Part shown: positions 10,861 to 22,889 of the stretch, piece after piece
Layout: each line of letters opens with the position of its first letter
Numbering within the stretch: the first letter of the stretch is position 1
NCBI GenBank assembly: GCA_030692765.1
Contig: JAUYUB010000001.1
Span: 62,001 to 126,000 of the forward strand
DNA from: Sulfuricurvum sp.
Lineage (GTDB): Bacteria > Campylobacterota > Campylobacteria > Campylobacterales > Sulfurimonadaceae
DNA length: 64,000 nucleotides
Reading direction: 5' to 3'
Program-made: the position numbers and the translations under genes
The notes under the pieces: model-generated
What the model was told of the DNA's origin: nothing
Database searches by the model: none
The model's input: the letters and a program-made list of their open reading frames with translations, nothing else

Positions 10861-11220
10861 TTACGCGACTTCAATACGGAACTGTTCCATATTATCGAGG
10901 TGATGACACAATTTCATAGTTTCATCATCTGCTGCATCAACACGCTTAGAAATTGCTGACATTTGGTAACGGTTCATGTAGATCATGTACTTTTGTGCTT
11001 TATCAGGGTTCTCTTCTTTGAAGTAATGAACCATTGCTCTAAACAAAAAAGTATCTTTATTTGTGTAGCTCAACCACTCTTTATCTCTCTCTTTTGTACC
11101 CATCAAAAGTTTGATCTCTTTGACATCACTGATATCCACATCGGCAATTTTTTCTGCAACTAATTCGTCTGGAACTTGATTCCCCATTGAAGCTGGGAAG
11201 TGAAAACCTAATATAAACAT
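10861..11220 (-). CDS. Hypothetical protein between nifH and nifD
   Basis: 119-aa ORF, same strand and tightly spaced with nifD. Confidence 0.75.
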   Translation of the reverse strand: MFILGFHFPASMGNQVPDELVAEKIADVDISDVKEIKLLMGTKERDKEWLSYTNKDTFLFRAMVHYFKEENPDKAQKYMIYMNRYQMSAISKRVDAADDETMKLCHHLDNMEQFRIEVA

Positions 11221-11325
11221 CTAATCTCCTTTATCTGTTGTTTTCTTTTCATTATTAACAAGATGTTATTGGTCATTTTCATGACGGCCATTGAAGATCC
11301 CTCAAAAGAGGAACCTGTTTGTTCT

Positions 11326-12249
<924 letters not shown>

Positions 12250-12275
12250 TTATTTTTGAACTTCATCTAGCTAGA

Positions 12276-12291
12276 TGCAAAGGGTGTTCTA
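12276..12291 (-). promoter_or_regulatory. sigma54-like -24/-12 of nifHDK
   Basis: TAGAACACCCTTTGCA. Confidence 0.75.
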
Positions 12292-12392
12292 TGGTTTTTG
12301 AGACATTTTCCAAATATTACATGACAAAAAGTGATTTGTAAGACAAAATTGTAGGAATGAGTTTTGCAGGGGTGTTACACATTATTGTAATA

Positions 12393-12842
12393 TCAGATTT
12401 TGTACATCAATCCCATGTTAGAGGTATAAAATCCAAATCTAGTATAAAAGGCTTTCGCAAGTGTGTTTCGCAGATCAACTCCCAATGAGAGACGTTTATA
12501 CCCAAGTTGCTTTGAGTGAATGATAAGAGAGCTTAGCAGCAAACTGCCTATACCTTGTCCTCGAAAATCGCTTTGGACAATCATATCCTCTATTAGCCCT
12601 ACTCTTTCACCCATCGAAGTTGAGATCAGCTGCTGCATCGAAACCATACCAACGATACGATTATGATAGTGTGCTAGAAGAATAGTAGTGTTTGATTGTT
12701 CAAGAAGTAATTGCAGTGCCTGTATCTGTTTTTGTCTATCAATAACAAAATCATCTTCAATCGTAAAAAGCTCTTTTAATAAATCTGCCATGGATGATAA
12801 ATCATCACTGTTTGCCAGTCTAATAGAAAACTCATCTCCCAC
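12393..12842 (-). CDS. GNAT N-acetyltransferase
   Basis: IEDMIVQSDFRGQGIGSLLLSSLI. Confidence 0.8.
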   Translation of the reverse strand: MGDEFSIRLANSDDLSSMADLLKELFTIEDDFVIDRQKQIQALQLLLEQSNTTILLAHYHNRIVGMVSMQQLISTSMGERVGLIEDMIVQSDFRGQGIGSLLLSSLIIHSKQLGYKRLSLGVDLRNTLAKAFYTRFGFYTSNMGLMYKI

Positions 12843-13110
12843 TTTTCATTCTCTCGAGGATTTCTCCAAGCTTATCGTGTCGCAATTTAATAAGTCGTGC
12901 AATTTCATCGTAATCAAAATTACCAAAGTAGGCCATATCAAAAAGTCTGGTAATAGCTGCACGGCAGCAGCTTTTATCACACTCTGTGACAAGTTTTTTT
13001 GCTTTTTTATAAGGGAGATCGGTTTCTTGAAATATTTTTATCGCTTCTGCAACCGTTTTGCCGCCGCATTCACATATTTCAAATCCCAGTACTTCTTCTT
13101 TGGTAGGCAT
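12832..13110 (-). CDS. Small Cys-rich protein, possibly BFD-like
   Basis: CEC near the N-terminus and CDKSCC; in the nifB operon. Confidence 0.55.
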   Translation of the reverse strand: MPTKEEVLGFEICECGGKTVAEAIKIFQETDLPYKKAKKLVTECDKSCCRAAITRLFDMAYFGNFDYDEIARLIKLRHDKLGEILERMKSGR

Positions 13111-13121
13111 TACAGCCTCCT

Positions 13122-13310
13122 TTACAGAGAATGCTCTGCTTTGTAGCTGTTTGCTTTTTCAACAGCTGTGTAGAGTTTTTCAGCCAGTTCCGGCATCTTG
13201 ACATGATTGGTCCAAACCGTATCCTCAACAATATCATGTATCTCTGATGCGATTTCAATTGCTAAACGTTTGAGTTTTGCCAACTCTTTTTTATACTCAA
13301 CTTCGGTCAT
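13122..13310 (-). CDS. CCE_0567/DUF683-like nif-associated small protein
   Basis: KKELAKLKRLAIEIASEIHDIVEDTVWTNHVKMPELAEKLYTAVEKA resembles the coiled-coil Rop-like family. Confidence 0.65.
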   Translation of the reverse strand: MTEVEYKKELAKLKRLAIEIASEIHDIVEDTVWTNHVKMPELAEKLYTAVEKANSYKAEHSL

Positions 13311-13328
13311 TTTTTATCCTTTTTATTT

Positions 13329-13553
13329 TTATGCCGCACAAATCTCGATTGAGCGGGCTTGATCTTTGCCTAATGCAATGAGTCTTTGTCCTATTTGTAT
13401 CTGCACACTGCTTTTAAACCATCCGTATCGTTTAACATACAAGGTAGCATGTGGATAAACACCCATAGCTCAAAGATGCTCTTTGAGACTATCACAGAGG
13501 TTAACCGAAATGATTCTGCATTTTTTATTCTCACTGCTCTCTAATAAATTCAT
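13329..13553 (-). pseudogene. FeoA-like protein with an in-frame TGA at 13470-13472
   Basis: MNLLESSENKKCRIISVNLCDSLKEHL*AMGVYPHATLYVKRYGWFKSSVQIQIGQRLIALGKDQARSIEICAA read from the minus strand; frame intact on both sides of the TGA. Confidence 0.65.
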
Positions 13554-13562
13554 GATTTTTCC

Positions 13563-14390
13563 TTATAATGAAAAAGCGTAGATGTTTTCAAATTTCACGT
13601 TACGATCTGCACCGTACACCATGTGTAAAAACGTCCCTTTTTTCTGAAAATGGTATTGTTCGTATAAATCAACCGCTTGCGAATTTCCCATAGGAACATC
13701 AGCAAGAACTTTTTTAAGACCTCTAAAATACAGGACTCCCTGTAGCATTTTTTCTGCTTCGTCTTCATGTCCTGCTTTACACTGCCATGGCCCCAAATAA
13801 ACTCCACGTGCGTTTATAACGCTTGAGTGTTGAAATGAGTTTGGAAGCGCAAACTTCAGGGAGCTGTTTCGTTCCATCTCATCGAGCATAAAATCCATAC
13901 GGTTTTCACCGAAAGTTTCCAGATCGATTTTTCGAATGATGGCGTCAAAGTTTCCGCTGTCTAGTTCTTTTGCCTGAGCGTTGGTAAAACTAAAAGGAGG
14001 TACTTTTCCGACATTAAGAAAGCGCCCTACTTCCATAACAGAGACAAAACCCCTTTCTTCAAAAAAACTTTTGAGCTGAGGATTTGCATGCAAATAGATA
14101 GAAGGGTATTCATATTGAAGCACACCAAAGAGTGTTGTGAACAGACGTTTACCTATACCCTGTTTTTGATGTGAGGGCTTAACCATGAAATATTTAATCA
14201 TGGCAGATACTTCATATTCTATGGCTAAAACGGCACCTACTAGGACACCTTCCTCGTATGCGCCGTAACACAAATGCGGTGAATGCATCATCATCAGTTT
14301 GACATGATAACCGTCTACCAACCAACCGGTCTCTTCCGCGATTTTTAGAAGATCAGGAACATCGACAAACTTTAGCCATCCTATATACAT
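13563..14390 (-). CDS. GNAT-family protein with an apparent second GNAT-like half
   Basis: MIKYFMVKPSHQKQGIGKRLFTTLFGVL; second half ends KVLADVPMGNSQAVDLYEQYHFQKKGTFLHMVY. Confidence 0.65.
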   Translation of the reverse strand: MYIGWLKFVDVPDLLKIAEETGWLVDGYHVKLMMMHSPHLCYGAYEEGVLVGAVLAIEYEVSAMIKYFMVKPSHQKQGIGKRLFTTLFGVLQYEYPSIYLHANPQLKSFFEERGFVSVMEVGRFLNVGKVPPFSFTNAQAKELDSGNFDAIIRKIDLETFGENRMDFMLDEMERNSSLKFALPNSFQHSSVINARGVYLGPWQCKAGHEDEAEKMLQGVLYFRGLKKVLADVPMGNSQAVDLYEQYHFQKKGTFLHMVYGADRNVKFENIYAFSL

Positions 14391-15496
14391 GCTGCATCCT
14401 GATAGAGTGATTTAAGTTCATACGATTCCAGTACCCGCTTGCGCGATGTTACTATTTCCCTGATTTTAGGCAACAAATCTCTTAAAATACCATTGTCAGC
14501 CATGATCCCCATTCTGTTGAGGTGGTACCGTATGGTCGCACTTCCGGAGTGTTTACCGATTGGGTAGGAACTTTGTAATCCTACTTCATGCGCTTGATAC
14601 GGTTCATAGGCATGGGAATCTTTCATCATACCATCCGCATGTATGCCGCTCTCGTGGGCAAATATGCGTTCACCCACGATAGGGGCATTGGTAGCAAGTG
14701 TCATATCTGCGGCATGTGCGACGGTTTGAACTAAATTACGGATCAAAACAGGATCAATTGAGCGAGCCTCACCGTACAGATGTTTCAATGCCATGAGAAT
14801 CTGTTCAAATGAAGCGTTTCCGGCTCTCTCACCTAGTCCCATTACCGTAGTGTTCATACTGATGGCACCTGCATCAATTCCGCTAAGAGCATTTGCGTTT
14901 GCGAGTCCAAAGTCGTTATGGGTATGCATTTCAATCGGGAGGAGATTTAAATCCGTAAGTGACTTGATTTCGTTATAGGTTTGTGTAGGTGTCATAATGC
15001 CTACCGTATCGCAATAGCGAAAACGGTGTGCTCCACACTCACGTGAGAGTTCCATAACATCACGAATAAACTCATGACTGCCGCGTGAACTGTCTTCCCC
15101 TCCGATACAGATGAAAAGGCCTTCTTTTGCAGCGGCAGTGACAACCCGTTCGAGTTCACTAAGGACTTTGAGTTTGCTGCCGCCAAATTTGACACCGATT
15201 AGCAGATCCGATACAGGGATGGAGAGGTCGACGGCTTGGATACCACAGGACAACGATGCATCAAGATCATCCATCTTCATCCGATTCCATGTCATCATAC
15301 GCGCTCTCAATCCAAGCGACAGAAGTGTTTTAATATCATCACGCTCTTTGACACCCATACATGCAATACCGATTTCGAGTTCATCGGTTCCACATCCATC
15401 CAGCAGTGTAGCGATGCGAACTTTTTCCTCGGTATTGAATGCAACGTAAGCTGCTTGCTCTCCGTCGCGCAATGTGGTGTCGTTTATGAGTGCCAT
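14381..15496 (-). CDS. nifV: Homocitrate synthase
   Basis: INDTTLRDGEQAAYVAFNTEEKVRIA...EMHTHNDFGLANANAL. Confidence 0.92.
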   Translation of the reverse strand: MALINDTTLRDGEQAAYVAFNTEEKVRIATLLDGCGTDELEIGIACMGVKERDDIKTLLSLGLRARMMTWNRMKMDDLDASLSCGIQAVDLSIPVSDLLIGVKFGGSKLKVLSELERVVTAAAKEGLFICIGGEDSSRGSHEFIRDVMELSRECGAHRFRYCDTVGIMTPTQTYNEIKSLTDLNLLPIEMHTHNDFGLANANALSGIDAGAISMNTTVMGLGERAGNASFEQILMALKHLYGEARSIDPVLIRNLVQTVAHAADMTLATNAPIVGERIFAHESGIHADGMMKDSHAYEPYQAHEVGLQSSYPIGKHSGSATIRYHLNRMGIMADNGILRDLLPKIREIVTSRKRVLESYELKSLYQDAACI

Positions 15497-15506
15497 AACA
15501 GATTCC

Positions 15507-16922
15507 TTAATTCACTTCCGCGTTTTCATCCATACCAAAATATTTGCGTGATGCTTTGAGTACGGAAATCTCGATCGGCTCATACGCATAACTTTGATCT
15601 GCCACAATCCCTGCCGCTTTTAGATCATCCTGTGGACATCCTCCGATTTTTGCGGTTAGAACCAGCTGTACATCTTTGAGTTTTTCTAAAATAGGAGCAA
15701 GCGGATTTGTTCCGTCAGGACCTGCACAATATTCTACATCTACTTTGCGGTGATGGATAAATCGAATACCTTTATCACCTGCTTCATAGATAAGAAACTC
15801 TTTGACGCTCCCAAAGTGCATGTTGATCATACCCTCACCTGCAGTGGTCACAGCAACGAGGATCGTAACACCGTTGGAGCTAAGCTCTTCTTTCTCTTTT
15901 CGGACACGATCATTTGCCTTATCCAAGAAGAATCGGAACTCTTCGATTTTGGCTTGTGCCGCTTGACGCGCTTCAATATCGTATTTGATTTGCAGTTCAT
16001 CAAAACTAAGCCCAGAGAAAGTATCTTTGGTAAACTCAGAGCCACGGTCTTCGCCGATAAGTCCAACTGCATCCGCACGACACTGACGACAGTGCTGCAT
16101 GAGTTTCATATCCATTCCGCATTCTTCTTGAACCGCCATTTGTTCTTGATCAGTTGCACTAGGAACACCCGCTAGGGCAAATGCAGTACCAAATTCTGGC
16201 TCTGAGAGGATCGGCATAATGTTATGCAAAAAGACGCCAATTTCTTTGAGTTTTTTAGAAACTTGCACTAAATGTTTGTCATTGACACCCGGGATTAATA
16301 CCGAGTTGGCTTTGATCAAGATCCCTTTTTCAACACATTTTTTCATCCCTTCGAGCTGATTCTCTAGAAGAATTTGTGCCGCTTCTTTACCGTAGTAACG
16401 TCTATTGTTTTTAAAGATCCACGGATAGATCAAACTTCCAATTTCCCCTGTCTCATCAACGCTGTTGATCGTAACGGTGATGTGGTCAATGTTGTATTTA
16501 ACCATTTCGTCTATAAAGTTTGGCAGTTCCAAGCCATTCGTAGAGAGACACAGTTTTAGATCCGGTGCAAATTCACGTACCAGTCCAAAGGTTTCAAACG
16601 TTTTACCGGGATTAGCCAATGCATCACCCGGACCTGCTATACCCAACACACTCATACGTTGGACTTCTCCGCCGACGAACATCACTTTTTTCGCTGACTC
16701 TTCCGGTGTTAAACGCTCAGACGTTACACCCGGACGGCTTTCATTCGAACAATCATATTTACGATTACAATAATTGCATTGTATGTTACACGCTGGTGCA
16801 ACGGCTACGTGGATACGAGCATAGTGATGATGTGCGCCTTCTGAATAGCATGGATGATTATGGATTTTTTCTTGAATATCTTCTGGCATCGAAGATTCGG
16901 TTCCTGTAGATGAACAACTCAT
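15507..16922 (-). CDS. nifB: FeMo-co biosynthesis radical SAM protein NifB with C-terminal NifX-like domain
   Basis: VAVAPACNIQCNYCNRKYDCSNESRPGV; C-term MHFGSVKEFLIYE. Confidence 0.97.
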   Translation of the reverse strand: MSCSSTGTESSMPEDIQEKIHNHPCYSEGAHHHYARIHVAVAPACNIQCNYCNRKYDCSNESRPGVTSERLTPEESAKKVMFVGGEVQRMSVLGIAGPGDALANPGKTFETFGLVREFAPDLKLCLSTNGLELPNFIDEMVKYNIDHITVTINSVDETGEIGSLIYPWIFKNNRRYYGKEAAQILLENQLEGMKKCVEKGILIKANSVLIPGVNDKHLVQVSKKLKEIGVFLHNIMPILSEPEFGTAFALAGVPSATDQEQMAVQEECGMDMKLMQHCRQCRADAVGLIGEDRGSEFTKDTFSGLSFDELQIKYDIEARQAAQAKIEEFRFFLDKANDRVRKEKEELSSNGVTILVAVTTAGEGMINMHFGSVKEFLIYEAGDKGIRFIHHRKVDVEYCAGPDGTNPLAPILEKLKDVQLVLTAKIGGCPQDDLKAAGIVADQSYAYEPIEISVLKASRKYFGMDENAEVN

Positions 16923-16999
16923 GATGATCTCCTTTTTCTATATCAATAATATTCAATGATTCTGCCTCATCCAGCACAAACCATTTCTACAGAGGGTTA

Positions 17000-17015
17000 T
17001 GCAACTGGTGTTCTT
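17000..17015 (-). promoter_or_regulatory. sigma54-like -24/-12 of nifB operon
   Basis: AAGAACACCAGTTGCA. Confidence 0.75.
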
Positions 17016-17113
17016 GTACGAAAGAGATGTATTTGCTGACAATCGTGACAATTTTGTACTTTTTAGAATAATCAGGTTGACTCTTTTGTCGCAAGGTATA
17101 TTTTCACTACATC

Positions 17114-17129
17114 AAGAACAAAAGTTGCA
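17114..17129 (+). promoter_or_regulatory. sigma54-like -24/-12 of NifX-like/SIR2/clpPX/nifS operon
   Basis: AAGAACAAAAGTTGCA. Confidence 0.75.
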
Positions 17130-17159
17130 TTTATAGGAACACTATAAAGGAGTCCCATT

Positions 17160-17603
17160 ATGATCGTAGCCATACCGCTGGATGCCATGAAACGTGTTTA
17201 TCATGAAAACCCGTGTACCGCAACCATGTTTGCATTGTATGAGATCACAGGTGATCGTAAAGATGTCCGCTACGCTCTTAAAGAGATAAAACTTAACCCA
17301 TGGGAAAAATCCGGGGGGAAAATGGTTCAGGACCCTAATATGAAAGCGTGTGAGTGCCCCAGCGACCTTACAGCAGATGCTCATCATGTAAGCGAGCACT
17401 ACATGATCTTACAAGCCATCGGGAAAACAGACTATCTCCTCGTAGACAACTATTGTCTCAATACCTTGTTTTCAGTCAAAAATGTAGGGATAAAAATCTA
17501 TAAAATCCCTCCGCTTGCCAAAGACATAGAGTCAGCAATCAACCATTTTATAATAGGAGTCGAAATTGCAAATAATTTACAACACATCCACCCTGCTTCT
17601 TGA
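17160..17603 (+). CDS. NifX/NifB-C-like protein (dinitrogenase cofactor-binding fold)
   Basis: MIVAIPLDAMKRVYHENPCTATMFALYEI...; sigma54-like site upstream. Confidence 0.55.
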   Translation: MIVAIPLDAMKRVYHENPCTATMFALYEITGDRKDVRYALKEIKLNPWEKSGGKMVQDPNMKACECPSDLTADAHHVSEHYMILQAIGKTDYLLVDNYCLNTLFSVKNVGIKIYKIPPLAKDIESAINHFIIGVEIANNLQHIHPAS

Positions 17604-18081
17604 AGATATGCCACTGGGTGTCGGATACGCCTCTGATAAAGTGACCCTCAAAGATATGAATGATCAACCGTTCCCCATCGGTGGACAAAACGGTCATACT
17701 CAACTTATCATCAGTGCACCTTTTATAGATGAGACACTCATCTCTCAACTCAAAGAGATCGATGAGTTGCTGGCATTAAACGCACTGGTTATCAATAAAT
17801 CACTGGTCGTCGCTACCAAAGAGCACAATAACCCACAGATGTCAGAGTGGAACTATGGTTATGACTATGACACACAGTTTGGAGACTATTACGGTGTTCG
17901 ATTGGGCGATGGGGAGTTATGCGGAGAGTTTACGAAAGCATTGTTTATCGTATCAAAAGACGGAGCGCTGTTTTATGATGAAATACCAAAAAACCTCAAT
18001 GAACCTTTGTCTGTTGAAAAAGCAATCACTAAAATCGCAGCCGCAATGAACTGTTATACCGGACATGGATGTCACGGGTAA
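17566..18081 (+). CDS. Tpx-like peroxiredoxin-fold protein lacking the peroxidatic Cys
   Basis: LIISAPFIDETLISQLKEIDELLA and DTQFGDYYGVRLGDGELCGEFTKALFIVSKDGALFYDEIP align by eye with the Tpx encoded at 49939-50493. Confidence 0.65.
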   Translation: MQIIYNTSTLLLEDMPLGVGYASDKVTLKDMNDQPFPIGGQNGHTQLIISAPFIDETLISQLKEIDELLALNALVINKSLVVATKEHNNPQMSEWNYGYDYDTQFGDYYGVRLGDGELCGEFTKALFIVSKDGALFYDEIPKNLNEPLSVEKAITKIAAAMNCYTGHGCHG

Positions 18082-18134
18082 CGCATAAGAACACAAAATG
18101 CAATCCGCTATCCAAAGCGTCAAAAGGGATCACG

Positions 18135-18965
18135 ATGGAAGACATTTTAGAAACGATTAAAAAAGAGATACGCAATCAAACCACTATCCCCTACTTTGGT
18201 CTGGGCGTATTTGAGGGTGTAATGACCAAAGAGGGTGAACCGGTACCGCATGACAGTGATTCACTGATATTGGCAATGAACGGCGGTCGTCCAATGGCAG
18301 CACGATTGATGTTTGAATATTCTCGTGCCGCAATGCATCTCGAACAGCGTCGCGGTGTTGAGTATATGACACAGCTCATCAACCACATCTATACAAAACC
18401 GTTTGAAGCGACACTGTTGCACAAAGCGATTGTCGACATGTTGCCGCGCTATATCGTTGATACCAACCGTGATACCAAGTTTCAAGAGCTTTTAGCTTTT
18501 ACACCACACTGTCTTATCATCGGTAAATCACGCATCATGGGCGACCTCAATCGCTATGAAACCTATGAATACGATGTTGAAAATCAAAAGTATTTTCTCG
18601 TAGATGACGAAGTGCTCGACAGTGCTGACAAAATCCTCTTCAAACCCATGGGTTCACCGCTGCCAAATCCCACCTTTGTCATCTCTGATGCTGATTACGT
18701 CGACTGGCTCACGGAAGCGATGGGAGGCTTTGCAGTGCCTAAAGTACTAAAAACCTACCGAAAAGCAAAAAAGTACCTCTTCTTAGGGACATCTTTCGGA
18801 CACGATACCGATCGCATGGTCGCCAATGAATTGAGCTTTGATCTTGAGGGTGGGTACGTTGTCACCGATCAAGAGCTGGGGAAAAAAGAGAAAAAGTTCA
18901 TTGATAAACATAATATTGAAGTCATACCAATGTCACTTCAAGAATTCATCAAATCATTTGTGTAA
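18135..18965 (+). CDS. SIR2-like domain protein, nif-associated
   Basis: IPYFGLGVFEGV...HKAIVDMLPRYIVDTNRDTKFQELL...YLFLGTSFGHDTDRMVANEL. Confidence 0.65.
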   Translation: MEDILETIKKEIRNQTTIPYFGLGVFEGVMTKEGEPVPHDSDSLILAMNGGRPMAARLMFEYSRAAMHLEQRRGVEYMTQLINHIYTKPFEATLLHKAIVDMLPRYIVDTNRDTKFQELLAFTPHCLIIGKSRIMGDLNRYETYEYDVENQKYFLVDDEVLDSADKILFKPMGSPLPNPTFVISDADYVDWLTEAMGGFAVPKVLKTYRKAKKYLFLGTSFGHDTDRMVANELSFDLEGGYVVTDQELGKKEKKFIDKHNIEVIPMSLQEFIKSFV

Positions 18966-18974
18966 GGAGCTAAA

Positions 18975-19568
18975 ATGCCATATCTACCAACCGTAAAAGA
19001 TGTTTCGCCACGCGGAGAGCGTTATTTTGATCTGTTTTCCAAACTATTAGGCGATCGTGTCATCGTTATCACCGAGGCGATCGATGATCATATGATGGGG
19101 ATTATCGTCTCTCAACTGCTTTATCTTGAAGCGATGGATTCAAATGAGCCGATTCATATCTATATCAGTTCACCCGGGGGATCGGTGATGAGCGGTCTTG
19201 CCATACTCGATACAATGAATCTAATCAATGCACCCGTCCATACTTATGCCATGGGCATGGTTGCCTCTATGGCCGCTGTTTTATTTACCTGCGGAGAAAA
19301 GGGGCATCGCTACATGCTCCCTAATGCAGAGGTGATGATTCATCAGCCATTGGGTGGTTATTCGGGGCAAGCCAGCGACATTGAGATCCACACCAAACAT
19401 ATCCTTAATCTCAAACGCCGACTCTACGCTATCCTCGCTGACGCAACAGGAAAAAGTGCGAAGATCATCGAAAAAGAGTCCGACCGAGATAACTACATGG
19501 AAGCAGAGGCTGCCATCGAGTTTGGATTGGCAGATGAGATCTTGACAAAATTTAGTGCAAAGGATTGA
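18975..19568 (+). CDS. clpP: ATP-dependent Clp protease proteolytic subunit, nif-linked copy
   Basis: GMVASMAAVLF (Ser), NAEVMIHQPLGG (His), KESDRDNYMEAEAAIEFGLADEIL (Asp). Confidence 0.93.
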   Translation: MPYLPTVKDVSPRGERYFDLFSKLLGDRVIVITEAIDDHMMGIIVSQLLYLEAMDSNEPIHIYISSPGGSVMSGLAILDTMNLINAPVHTYAMGMVASMAAVLFTCGEKGHRYMLPNAEVMIHQPLGGYSGQASDIEIHTKHILNLKRRLYAILADATGKSAKIIEKESDRDNYMEAEAAIEFGLADEILTKFSAKD

Positions 19569-19570
19569 AG

Positions 19571-21966
<2,396 letters not shown>

Positions 21967-21969
21967 ATA

Positions 21970-22149
21970 ATGTGGTATTTGATTGATGTAAGAGTGATGG
22001 GATTTAGTAATTTATATTCCATCATGGCTTCAAATGAAGAAGAAGCAATAGAGCGCTTAAAAATGCATATGCCATCTCTCAATCAAGGTATGGGAAAAGT
22101 TTTTTCCATACAAATTGACCCCGCACACAGCATAGATAAAAAAGCTTAA
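21970..22149 (+). CDS. Hypothetical 59-aa protein (below ORF-track cutoff)
   Basis: MWYLIDVRVMGFSNLYSIMASNEEEAIERLKMHMPSLNQGMGKVFSIQIDPAHSIDKKA; starts 4 bp after the nifS stop. Confidence 0.5.
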   Translation: MWYLIDVRVMGFSNLYSIMASNEEEAIERLKMHMPSLNQGMGKVFSIQIDPAHSIDKKA

Positions 22150-22155
22150 TGTATT

Positions 22156-22497
22156 TTATATAAGTGATACGATTAAGAGACTGGCGCGAGCCGAAGCTTT
22201 GAACGCTTTCATGTTATCTTGTGTGATAATAGCCATTGCCATTTCACGCTCTTTTTTGATGCGTGCATAATGGACGGCAGTAGGTGTAGTTCTCGCCTGA
22301 TGAATCAAGGCATGAATACTCTCATCAAAAATCTGACTTTCATAAGTAGGCAATGCATCGTAGAGAGCCATAAAAACAGCCCTCTGTTCTTGATCCATCT
22401 TACATGAATCGTCGCTTATTTTCAAAGCGACAGTCACAGCACAATCTTTGGCAAAAGTGTCAAGATTAGCGGCAACTTTTTCGTATGGACTCATCAT
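22156..22497 (-). CDS. Hypothetical protein
   Basis: 113-aa ORF overlapping the ferredoxin stop. Confidence 0.6.
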   Translation of the reverse strand: MMSPYEKVAANLDTFAKDCAVTVALKISDDSCKMDQEQRAVFMALYDALPTYESQIFDESIHALIHQARTTPTAVHYARIKKEREMAMAIITQDNMKAFKASARASLLIVSLI

Positions 22498-22889
22498 CCA
22501 ACTTCTTGCATCTCTTCTGGTTCTTCCTGGACGATCTTACCGATACCACGATCTTCATTTGGGATATCTTTGCGGTATTTTTTTTCTCTGAATGCCGGAG
22601 ATTTCGGTACACCGTTTTTTTCTGAAAGTTTGTACACTTCCGCATTAAGATAATGGGCGTCGAACTCTTTGGTATACGGCATATCCCACGTAATACATCC
22701 GATACTCGGACAAATAGCCGCACATTGCGGATCATCGTATACACCGACACATTCGATGCACTTCTCTGGTTGTACATAATAACGGTTATTTCCTGTAGGG
22801 TTATTGCTATCATCTACAATCGCATTGACGGGACATTGTTGTAAACACGCATCACAGGTGATGCAGGTATCATCGATAATTACTGACAT
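22494..22889 (-). CDS. 2[4Fe-4S] ferredoxin
   Basis: CITCDACLQQCPVNAI...CIECVGVYDDPQCAAICP. Confidence 0.9.
   Translation of the reverse strand: MSVIIDDTCITCDACLQQCPVNAIVDDSNNPTGNNRYYVQPEKCIECVGVYDDPQCAAICPSIGCITWDMPYTKEFDAHYLNAEVYKLSEKNGVPKSPAFREKKYRKDIPNEDRGIGKIVQEEPEEMQEVG

Noticed and set aside
13442-13472. Selenocysteine insertion as a firm call for the FeoA-like TGA
   Set aside because: Hairpin is too close to the TGA and imperfect; kept only as one of several explanations.
22466-22813. ORF 22466-22813 (minus) overlapping the ferredoxin
   Set aside because: Alternative frame of a well-supported ferredoxin gene.
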